Assembly (NCBI GenBank): GCA_014804285.1
Contig: JAAVAA010000037.1
Location: forward strand, 28,987-50,907
DNA length: 21,921 nucleotides
Direction: 5' to 3'
DNA from: Lachnospiraceae bacterium
GTDB taxonomy: Bacteria > Bacillota > Clostridia > Lachnospirales > Lachnospiraceae
This document shows positions 16,221-21,921 of this stretch, piece by piece; position 1 is the first letter of the stretch; each line of letters begins with the position of its first letter. The translations under genes and the position numbers were made by a program. The notes beneath the pieces were generated by a model. That model was not told the DNA's origin and ran no database searches. It was given only the letters and a program-made list of their open reading frames with translations.

Positions 16221-16237
16221 AAAGAAATACTTTCTTT
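16221..16237 (-). other. Short AT-rich hairpin before malF
   Basis: A perfect 7-bp inverted repeat AAAGAAA-TAC-TTTCTTT with a 3-base loop, about 60 bases before malF and directly after the hairpin at 16241-16271 on the - strand. It might fold in the readthrough or processed transcript; the AT-rich sequence makes chance possible. Confidence 0.3.
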
Positions 16238-16240
16238 TAG

Positions 16241-16271
16241 AAAAAGGGGTGAGTGAATGTACACCCACCCC
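16241..16271 (-). terminator. Intrinsic terminator (partial) between malE and malF
   Basis: Read on the - strand, GGGGTGGGTG pairs with CACTCACCCC (10 pairs, one G-T) around a TACATT loop, followed at once by TTTTTCT. It starts 13 bases after the malE-like stop and has all parts of a Rho-independent terminator. Since malF follows without a clear new promoter, partial readthrough is likely, as in other binding-protein-dependent operons. Confidence 0.85.
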
Positions 16272-16284
16272 AACTATACTTTAT

Positions 16285-17640
16285 TTATTCTACAGGTGCT
16301 GTGATACCTTCTACTGTAGTATCAAGCAGTGTCTGTAAATCTGTACCATCCGGATTACCGGAAGCTAAGATCTGTCCTAATGTCTCTGCGGGAGACCAGA
16401 AGTTGCCGCCTACACGCTGAGGTGTTGCGTATGCTGCCTGAGCCGCAAGTGCCGCGATAGCCGGATTTGACTGAACTGCGTCAGAAGATGCTGCCGTAAT
16501 GTTTGCAGGTCCAAGACCTCTTGTTTCAAATCTTGCTGCCTGAGCCTCTTCGTTTGTTAAGAACTCTGCCAGAAGCATAGCCCATCCTAAGTTAGCGGAG
16601 TGAGGATTAACACCTACCAGTTTGTATCCTGAATAAGAGGACATCTGGCAATCTTTACCGCCTGCATTGAAAGTGGGAAGCTTGCATGCTGCATAGTTAT
16701 CTCCCCATGCTTCCTGTGCTGTTTCTGCTCTCCATGTACCGTTTACACATGCAACAACATTTCCTTCCGCGATCTGGGTAGCCATATCCTCGTCACCCAT
16801 ATCAACAAATACATTAGAAGCCGTCAGATCAATGATAGCCTGAGCTACATCAGTACCGCCTGCCGCATTCCATGTACATGTATTTGTCATACCGTCTGCA
16901 TTTAAGCTAAGCTCTAAGCCTGCGCCCTGGAAGAATGAATAGATATACCAACCGTTAGAGATATCCATTGCGATTTTCTTGCCTGCTGCGTCAGCAACTT
17001 CAATCATCTTCTCTAAGGACTTTACATCATCCGCTGTAAATACGGAAGAATCATAGAACATGAAGTAACCGTTATCTGCTGTCATCGGATATGCATATAA
17101 TTTGCCATCTACGGTAGCTGCCTCAACAGCACCGCCAGCGTTCTCTGCTGCCACATCGTATGTGTAGTGAGCCGCTACTTCCTGTAATGCGCCTGCCTGT
17201 ACGAGCTCGTTGATCTGATCGTCAGCGAATGCATATACATCTGCTGCTGCCTCAATGTCGGTCAATACAGTATCTTTAGCTGTAGACTCTGACTCAGCGC
17301 CCAATGTAATATCAAATGTTACATCAGGGTATGCTGCCTTGAAATTATCAAGCAGTGTGTTTGTAAAATCCTGATCTTCCTCAGATGCCCATACTCTCAT
17401 TGTAACCGTACCTGTCGTATTCGCGATCAAGGTATCGACCGGGCTTCCGGATGCATCTGCTGCCGGAGCTGTTTCGTCCTCTGCCTGAGCCGCATCGTCT
17501 GTTGCCGGAGCTGCTTCATCTGTTGCCGGGCTGTCTGTTGCCGGGCTGCCTGCTGCGTCATTGCCTGATTTACCGCAACCTGCAAGACAGCTGACTACCA
17601 TTGCTGTTGCCAGTAATGTTGCCAAAACTTTCTTCTTCAT
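16285..17640 (-). CDS. malE: Maltodextrin-binding lipoprotein, MalE-like
   Basis: A 451-residue extracellular solute-binding protein of the CUT1 type. The signal peptide ends in lipobox CLAGC (Cys22 lipidated), followed by a disordered linker (about 23-66) rich in Ala, Thr, Asp and Pro with repeated ATD units. The mature binding fold begins at VTMRVWASEEDQDF and includes DVYAFADDQINELVQAGAL and GKLYAYPMTADNGYFMFYDSS, typical of maltose/maltodextrin binders. It delivers sugar to the MalF/MalG channel. The ribosome site is GAGAGG with a 9- to 10-base spacer. Specificity is inferred from family and neighbours. Confidence 0.92.
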   Translation of the reverse strand: MKKKVLATLLATAMVVSCLAGCGKSGNDAAGSPATDSPATDEAAPATDDAAQAEDETAPAADASGSPVDTLIANTTGTVTMRVWASEEDQDFTNTLLDNFKAAYPDVTFDITLGAESESTAKDTVLTDIEAAADVYAFADDQINELVQAGALQEVAAHYTYDVAAENAGGAVEAATVDGKLYAYPMTADNGYFMFYDSSVFTADDVKSLEKMIEVADAAGKKIAMDISNGWYIYSFFQGAGLELSLNADGMTNTCTWNAAGGTDVAQAIIDLTASNVFVDMGDEDMATQIAEGNVVACVNGTWRAETAQEAWGDNYAACKLPTFNAGGKDCQMSSYSGYKLVGVNPHSANLGWAMLLAEFLTNEEAQAARFETRGLGPANITAASSDAVQSNPAIAALAAQAAYATPQRVGGNFWSPAETLGQILASGNPDGTDLQTLLDTTVEGITAPVE

Positions 17641-17662
17641 AATGTTTTTCCTCTCTCTTTCT

Positions 17663-17689
17663 GATTTAGCGAGGAACCCCTGCTAAATC
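17663..17689 (-). promoter_or_regulatory. Hairpin in the malE leader
   Basis: A perfect 8-bp inverted repeat GATTTAGC / GCTAAATC (17663-17670 with 17682-17689, 11-base loop), 23 bases upstream of the malE ATG and before its ribosome site. It would fold in the malE leader RNA, where it could stabilise the 5' end, or could be an operator half-site pair. Confidence 0.4.
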
Positions 17690-17709
17690 TTATTTACTTT
17701 TGAGTTTCT

Positions 17710-17737
17710 ATATAAAACGTGCTGCCACGTCCTATAT
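17710..17737. promoter_or_regulatory. 28-bp dyad overlapping the malE promoter
   Basis: ATATA-nn-ACGTG-CTGC-CACGT-nn-TATAT: arms match at 10 of 12 positions. It overlaps a candidate - strand promoter (TTGATA 17740-17735, 17 bases, TTTTAT 17717-17712). It could be the operator for the LacI-type regulator at 19518. Alternatively, the inner hairpin followed by TTTTATAT may be a weak malQ terminator. Confidence 0.5.
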
Positions 17738-17740
17738 CAA
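17712..17740 (-). promoter_or_regulatory. Candidate malE operon promoter
   Basis: TTGATA, 17-base spacer, TTTTAT on the - strand, about 72 bases before the malE start. The -35 is close to consensus, the -10 is moderate. The spacer holds the inner part of the 28-bp dyad. Confidence 0.45.
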
Positions 17741-17749
17741 ATCAATTTA

Positions 17750-17779
17750 GCGCTGCCAAGGCTAGCGGCGGTACAGCGC
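17750..17779 (-). terminator. Possible weak terminator at the end of malQ
   Basis: GCGCTG / CAGCGC (17750-17755 with 17774-17779) form a 6-bp outer stem spanning the malQ stop codon, with a large partly paired interior. The following - strand sequence is only moderately T-rich (TAAATTGATTTG). Confidence 0.25.
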
Positions 17780-19252
17780 CGTCTGTGTGCGAATCCAGCT
17801 TCTGCGTTCTTCCGGAAGCAATTTATCCGAGAAACGCCATTTCCAGTTCACTCCTATTGTGGAAGGACGATTCATTCTCGCTTCACTGTCAAGCTGTAGA
17901 ATATCCTGCATCTGCAAGATCACCACATCCGCTATGCTGGAGTATGCCGTCCGGATCATAGCATCGGATATCTGTTCCTTACTGTCTATATTTAAATAAG
18001 AATACATATATGCGAGCTCATAGTCCGTACAGTCCCGATAATGACCGACGATCGTATCATTGTCATGAGTTCCCGCGTAGAGTACTGTATTGGTATCTGT
18101 ATAATTGTGCGGAAGATATTCGTTATCCGCCTTTCCGTCGAAAGCAAATAGCAATACTTTCATGTCCGGCCAGCCCATCTTCCTGATCAATTTGTTGACT
18201 CCCGGAAGTACAGTTCCCATATTCTCCGCGATAATCTTCTTGTTGCCGACGGCTTCCTCAACCGCATCAGCCAACTTCCTGCCGGGTCCCTTTGACCATC
18301 TCCCTTTACGGATATCCGGCTCCCCCGCCTCTATACTAAAATACTTGACCGCTCCTAAAAAATGATCAAGCTTAATAACATCGAATAACGCTGCCTGATG
18401 CTCAATTCTGGTTCTCCACCAACTAAAACCGTCCGCTTCCATGGCATCCCAATCATAAATCGGATTTCCCCAGATCTGTCCGTTTTCTGAAAAGTTATCC
18501 GGCGGACAAGCCGCTACCCGAAGCATGCTGCCCTGTGCGTCCAGCAGAAACAGATTCTGGTGTACCCACACATCCACACTGTCATAAGCAACATAAAAGG
18601 GTACATCACCGATTATCTGAATGCCTTTTTTGTTCGCATATTCCTTTAGTTCATTCCACTGCCTATAAAACTCGTACTGACAAAACTTCCAGAAAGAAAT
18701 CTGGTGTGACAACTGATCTCGGTACTGTATTAATACCTCTTCATGTCTGCTGCGCAGCGCTTCTTCCCACTCATACCATGCCTTGTTGTCAAAACGATAC
18801 TTAAGTGCCATGTAAAGACTATAATCTTCCAGCCAGCTTCTGCTCTCATCGCAAAATGTCATGTACTGCCCATCTCTACAATCAAACCGTTCAAAAGCTG
18901 TCTGTAGAACCTTGTATCGGTTCTGATATAATACAGAATAATCTATGCTTTCGTCATTTGTACCCCAGGAATATGAATTAACCTCTTCCCGCAGCAGCAA
19001 TCCGTCCCTGATCAGCGCTTCCAGATCAATATAATATGGATTACCGGCAAAAAGCGAAATAGACTGAAACGGGCTGTCTCCTACTGTGAGCGGTCCCATC
19101 GGCAGTATCTGCCAATATTTCTGTTTAAGATCCGCCAGCAGGTCTATAAATTTGAAAGCCGCATTGCCAAAGGTTCCTATCCCGTATGCAGAGGGCAGAC
19201 TGGATATCGGTAATAATATTCCCGCTCCCCTTGTTAATGTTTTTGCTTTCAC
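17762..19252 (-). CDS. malQ: 4-alpha-glucanotransferase (amylomaltase, GH77)
   Basis: A 496-residue cytoplasmic GH77 enzyme that transfers glucan units between maltodextrins, releasing glucose. Signature parts: RGAGILLPISSLPSAYGIG near the N-terminus, QILPMGPLTVGDSPFQ, GDVPFYVAYDSVDVW, the nucleophile Asp in IKLDHF (about 296), the acid/base Glu in IIAENMG (about 343) and GTHDND (about 394-399). I chose the GTG at 19252 because AGGGGAGGGG lies just before it; an in-frame GTG at 19279 has no ribosome site. It is the first leftward gene opposite the LacI-type regulator and has its own good promoter. Length matches the family. Confidence 0.93.
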   Translation of the reverse strand: MKAKTLTRGAGILLPISSLPSAYGIGTFGNAAFKFIDLLADLKQKYWQILPMGPLTVGDSPFQSISLFAGNPYYIDLEALIRDGLLLREEVNSYSWGTNDESIDYSVLYQNRYKVLQTAFERFDCRDGQYMTFCDESRSWLEDYSLYMALKYRFDNKAWYEWEEALRSRHEEVLIQYRDQLSHQISFWKFCQYEFYRQWNELKEYANKKGIQIIGDVPFYVAYDSVDVWVHQNLFLLDAQGSMLRVAACPPDNFSENGQIWGNPIYDWDAMEADGFSWWRTRIEHQAALFDVIKLDHFLGAVKYFSIEAGEPDIRKGRWSKGPGRKLADAVEEAVGNKKIIAENMGTVLPGVNKLIRKMGWPDMKVLLFAFDGKADNEYLPHNYTDTNTVLYAGTHDNDTIVGHYRDCTDYELAYMYSYLNIDSKEQISDAMIRTAYSSIADVVILQMQDILQLDSEARMNRPSTIGVNWKWRFSDKLLPEERRSWIRTQTALYRR

Positions 19253-19315
19253 ATTCCCCTCCCCTATCAGCGAAAACACACTTAATAATTTTCGTAAACT
19301 TTCGTATCTGAGATT

Positions 19316-19345
19316 AACTTACCACTAAATCATGCGTTTTGTCAA
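19316..19345 (-). promoter_or_regulatory. malQ promoter
   Basis: A perfect -35 TTGACA (19345-19340), 18 bases, then TAAGTT (19321-19316) preceded by TGG, an extended -10. The predicted start is near 19309, within TTTCGTAAACTTTCG (19290-19304), whose central CGTAAACTTTCG is an imperfect palindrome that might be an operator. Confidence 0.6.
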
Positions 19346-19423
19346 TAAAGAAATGCTTTTAATGGATTTTTTTCCTATCTGCACTATTTTTATGCATTAT
19401 ATTTGTAGGTTTTTAACAAAATG

Positions 19424-19443
19424 TCGAAAATTTTCGAAAATTT
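19424..19443. promoter_or_regulatory. Overlapping palindromes, candidate LacI-type operator
   Basis: Two perfect palindromes overlap: TCGAAAATTTTCGA (19424-19437) and AAATTTTCGAAAATTT (19428-19443, 16 bp with a central CG). A central CG is usual in LacI-family operators. It lies in the shared malQ/lacI intergenic region, 18 bases upstream of the proposed regulator -35. The region is AT-rich, which lowers the weight. Confidence 0.45.
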
Positions 19444-19460
19444 ATAAATCATGTCTTGAA

Positions 19461-19490
19461 TTTACATTTGTTTTCTTCTATTCTTAATAT
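19461..19490 (+). promoter_or_regulatory. Candidate promoter of the LacI-family gene
   Basis: TTTACA (19461-19466), 18 bases, TAATAT (19485-19490), about 27 bases before the ATG. TATACT at 19488-19493 is an alternative -10. This leaves a very short leader with AGGTGAGG as ribosome site. Confidence 0.4.
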
Positions 19491-19517
19491 ACTAATGTAT
19501 TGAGGTGAGGTATTCTT

Positions 19518-20513
19518 ATGGCTACAATCAAAGACATCGCCAACCAGCTCGGTGTATCTGTCAGCACGGTATCCAAAGGCTTGAACGGCGCCAGCGATAT
19601 CAGTGAGTCCCTGCGCCAGTCCGTACTGAACACAGCAGTAGAGTTAGGTTATACTACCAGACAAATGCGTGGAAAAGACCGAAGAAAGCTCTGCATTTTT
19701 GTAGAAAATATGGACTACGAAAGCCCTGAACAATTCGGCTACGAAATCATCCTTGGATTCCGTCAGTCTGCTGTTCGGGAAAATTATGATGTCACGGTAA
19801 CCCCTGTCACGCCGCTTTTTCAATCCACAGAAAAATACGATACCTACATGCTGAAGAACGGTTATGTAGGCGCTTTCATGGTCGGTTATGCCCTGCAGGA
19901 CGATTGGATGGCACAATTTAACACTACCAACATCCCTACAATTCTTTTGGATAACTACATTAAGAAAAACCCTGCCGTTGGCTATATAGGCACCGATAGC
20001 TTTGAGGGCATCGATGATGCCATCGTTCATCTGATGAATCTTGGTCACAGCCGAATTGCCCTGATCAACGGTTCCCGTAATTCCATGATCTCCGAACAAC
20101 GCCGACAGGCTTATATCGACAGTATGACCGCTCACAATCTGCCCTTCAGCGAAGCCACTATGCCCTACGGTTATTATGTGGCAGATGCCGCCAAAGATCA
20201 TGTAAGTACTCTGCTATCCATGGGCATTACCGCGATTCTGTGTTGCAACGACCTTATGGCATCCGGTGTACTGACCGAATGCAGGCTGCGGGGATGCCGC
20301 GTACCGGAGGATGTCAGCGTCATAGGTTTTGACGATCTTCCGCTTTCCTCTAAGCTTACGCCGCCGCTCACCACAATCCGCCAGGACAGACTGGAACTGG
20401 GCATGTGTGGTTTCTATGCGCTCAATTCGCTAATCAACCGTGTCCCCATCAGCCGGACATTGCTGCGTCCTCAATTGATTGTGAGAGGTTCTACCGCCGG
20501 TGCTCCGGAATGA
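19518..20513 (+). CDS. LacI-family transcriptional regulator (MalR-like)
   Basis: A 331-residue regulator. The N-terminal DNA-binding helix-turn-helix and hinge are clear (IKDIANQLGVSVSTVSKGL, residues 4-22, then ISESLRQSVLNTAVELGYT), followed by a periplasmic-binding-protein-like sugar domain (about 60-325) with HLMNLGHSRIALINGSR, ITAILCCNDLMASGVL and VSVIGFDDLPLSSKLTPPLTT. The start has AGGTGAGG 7 bases upstream. Divergent from malQ, it is the likely controller of the maltodextrin genes, probably relieved by a maltodextrin. It ends 28 bases from the convergent galactanase gene, with no clear terminator. Confidence 0.92.
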   Translation: MATIKDIANQLGVSVSTVSKGLNGASDISESLRQSVLNTAVELGYTTRQMRGKDRRKLCIFVENMDYESPEQFGYEIILGFRQSAVRENYDVTVTPVTPLFQSTEKYDTYMLKNGYVGAFMVGYALQDDWMAQFNTTNIPTILLDNYIKKNPAVGYIGTDSFEGIDDAIVHLMNLGHSRIALINGSRNSMISEQRRQAYIDSMTAHNLPFSEATMPYGYYVADAAKDHVSTLLSMGITAILCCNDLMASGVLTECRLRGCRVPEDVSVIGFDDLPLSSKLTPPLTTIRQDRLELGMCGFYALNSLINRVPISRTLLRPQLIVRGSTAGAPE

Positions 20514-20541
20514 TCTGGTATGTTATCAGACTTCCCGGTCA

Positions 20542-21654
20542 TCATGAAGGATCATAATCCCGTATTACTTCTAACGCCGGCAGCGCATGTCCATCATAGT
20601 CAAAGAGCGCCTGATTCGCCCACTCATTGCCAAAGAGACGACCCTTTTCTTCAATATATTCCAACGCTCCCTCCGTAGCCCAGCCTGAACCGGCTACTGG
20701 AATCCATGCGGCTTCCCAGTAGAAAAATCCACCGCATTTATGATCAGGCACTTGATCAATCACATCGAACAATGCCTTCATAAAATCCTTCTGTCCCTCT
20801 TTACTCATAGGAAATGAAATCTTCTCCACAAGTTCGGGCTTTGTGGCATATCCGTTGCGCTCGTCCGGCGCTAACTTCTCATATTCAGCATAATCCTCCA
20901 TGGTAAATCCCATGGAAACCTCTGCGATCATCAGTTCTTTGCCGTAGCGTACTGCCAGATCATTCATATTATTTTGCAGATCTTCTAAAGTACCGTGCCA
21001 GAATGGGTAATAGGACAACCCAATGATCTGGAAATCCTCCCCTCGCTCCATGTAGTGATCGAACCAATCCCTGTACATAGCGGCATTTCCACCGTTATCC
21101 AAATGGATCATAATGGGCATTTCCGCATCTACTGCCCTCACGCCGCGAATACCGGCGCTGACAAAACGCGCCAGATTATCATAATTTGGCACTTGCCCCA
21201 GAGGCCACAGCATTCCATTTGTCAATTCATTTCCCACTTGAATCAGGTTCGGATATGCTCCCGCCTCTTTCATGGCAAGCAGCGTGTCCTTCGTAAAGGT
21301 ATAGACCGCCTTTTCCAGTTGGTCCACATCCATGCCGCGCCACGCTTTAGGAACTCTCTGTTTCCCCGGATCAGCCCAGAAATCACTGTAATGAAGATTA
21401 AGCAGAACTTCCATACCATGCGCCTGCGCACGTTTCGCAAGTTCTATCGTTACAGGCAGGTCATTGGTACCTGCTCCATAGGGCGTCCCATCCTCCGTAT
21501 AAGGGTCATTCCACATTCTTAAGCGAACCGCATTGACTCCGTAGCTTTGCAATATATCAAAAACATCTTTTTCGACGCCGTGGTCATAAAATCTGCCGCC
21601 AAGGCGTTCCACTTCCAAGACCGTGGACAAGTCCATACCCTTATAGAATTTCAT
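20542..21654 (-). CDS. Endo-beta-1,4-galactanase, GH53, no signal peptide
   Basis: A 370-residue GH53 enzyme, which cuts beta-1,4-galactan or arabinogalactan. Seen: KGMDLSTVLEVE (5-16), VNAVRLRMWNDPY (40-52), LNLHYSDFWADPGKQ (85-99), the acid/base Glu143 in QVGNELTNG, and the nucleophile Glu245 in IAEVSMGF. Characterised galactanases are usually secreted, but this one starts directly with the catalytic domain and has no signal peptide, so it may degrade imported galacto-oligosaccharides. It follows the zinc-ribbon gene by 27 bases, with AAAGG as ribosome site. Confidence 0.92.
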   Translation of the reverse strand: MKFYKGMDLSTVLEVERLGGRFYDHGVEKDVFDILQSYGVNAVRLRMWNDPYTEDGTPYGAGTNDLPVTIELAKRAQAHGMEVLLNLHYSDFWADPGKQRVPKAWRGMDVDQLEKAVYTFTKDTLLAMKEAGAYPNLIQVGNELTNGMLWPLGQVPNYDNLARFVSAGIRGVRAVDAEMPIMIHLDNGGNAAMYRDWFDHYMERGEDFQIIGLSYYPFWHGTLEDLQNNMNDLAVRYGKELMIAEVSMGFTMEDYAEYEKLAPDERNGYATKPELVEKISFPMSKEGQKDFMKALFDVIDQVPDHKCGGFFYWEAAWIPVAGSGWATEGALEYIEEKGRLFGNEWANQALFDYDGHALPALEVIRDYDPS

Positions 21655-21681
21655 TAGCTTTACCTTTCTCAGTCTCTTTTT

Positions 21682-21900
21682 TCAATCAAAATCAAACTTC
21701 GTAAATCTCTTCATAGCATCCTTGTACCGAAAACGCACCAGCTCGTTTTTCTCAAGCACATCCTCTTCCGTCCCTACATACTGACAACGAATGCAGTGGT
21801 ATTCCTTTTTATCCTTATCATAAAACATATCAATATCTAAGTCTCTCATGAAGCAGGAGGGACACCTGTAATTTAATTTGCCTTTGCCAGATTGAGCCAT
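21682..21900 (-). CDS. Small zinc-ribbon protein, unknown function
   Basis: A 72-residue protein with two Cys pairs, CPSC (13-16) and CIRC (36-39), 19 residues apart, forming a likely rubredoxin-like zinc ribbon. A charged C-terminal tail rich in Lys, Arg and Asp follows. The start at 21900 is supported by AAGGAGG upstream (21911-21917). The whole gene lies inside the window and may be cotranscribed with the galactanase gene. It might bind nucleic acid or a protein partner; nothing in the window says which. Confidence 0.75.
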   Translation of the reverse strand: MAQSGKGKLNYRCPSCFMRDLDIDMFYDKDKKEYHCIRCQYVGTEEDVLEKNELVRFRYKDAMKRFTKFDFD

Positions 21901-21921
21901 GTCGCAAATACCTCCTTATCT

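Noticed and set aside
17431..17575. Repeated Ala-Thr-Asp coding units in malE, considered as a DNA repeat
   Set aside because: They encode the flexible linker after the lipidated Cys, common in surface lipoproteins; not a mobile or tandem repeat element.
19644..20201. 185-codon open frame on the - strand inside the LacI-type gene
   Set aside because: Antisense shadow of a clear LacI-family coding region.
1..21921. Search by eye for tRNA, rRNA, CRISPR array, insertion sequence, phage or defence genes
   Set aside because: None recognised; all well-supported genes are metabolic, transport or regulatory.

Overview
The window looks like chromosome of a gut-type Gram-positive Clostridia, most likely Lachnospiraceae. 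This is inferred from strong AGGAGG-type ribosome binding sites, lipoprotein-anchored sugar-binding protein and amylase, an anaerobic (oxygen-independent) sulfatase maturase, and the MalE/MalF/MalG/MalQ/LacI gene set in the style of gut Firmicutes. No RNA genes, insertion sequences, phage genes or CRISPR arrays were seen, and no gene is visibly broken. Genes are tightly packed and no gene-free gap exceeds 300 bases.

Layout. (1) 31-1266 (+): an MFS efflux-type transporter ending at a bidirectional-looking terminator. (2) 1349-7267 (-): a run read right to left of a 63-residue membrane protein, a two-domain PPK2 enzyme (polyphosphate:AMP phosphotransferase), a GH133 glycogen debranching enzyme, a HAD-family protein overlapping it, and a GH29 alpha-L-fucosidase without signal peptide. 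(3) 7472-12032: a sulfatase cassette made of the anaerobic sulfatase-maturating radical SAM enzyme (+), a TSUP/TauE-SafE anion permease (+), an AraC regulator (-) and, divergent from it, a Cys-type sulfatase (+) without signal peptide. (4) 12097-19252 (-): a maltodextrin locus read right to left: malQ, the MalE-like binding lipoprotein, MalF- and MalG-like permeases, and a lipoprotein alpha-amylase. (5) 19518-20513 (+): a LacI-family regulator divergent from malQ. (6) 20542-21900 (-): a zinc-ribbon protein and a GH53 endo-galactanase without signal peptide.

How they fit together (inference). The surface amylase cuts starch, MalE/F/G import maltodextrins using an ATPase encoded elsewhere, and MalQ processes them in the cytoplasm. 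The debranching enzyme acts on glycogen or branched dextrins, and the neighbouring PPK2 enzyme links polyphosphate to the adenylate pool. The maturase would convert Cys51 of the sulfatase to formylglycine; sulfate or sulfite released in the cytoplasm could leave through the TSUP permease.

Most of the window is recognisable carbohydrate metabolism. I see no wholly new system. The most notable unexplained signals are non-coding: a 28-bp interrupted palindrome just before the maturase gene, dyads at the sulfatase and malE promoters, a strong terminator-like hairpin inside malE-malF, and palindromes in the malQ/lacI intergenic region.
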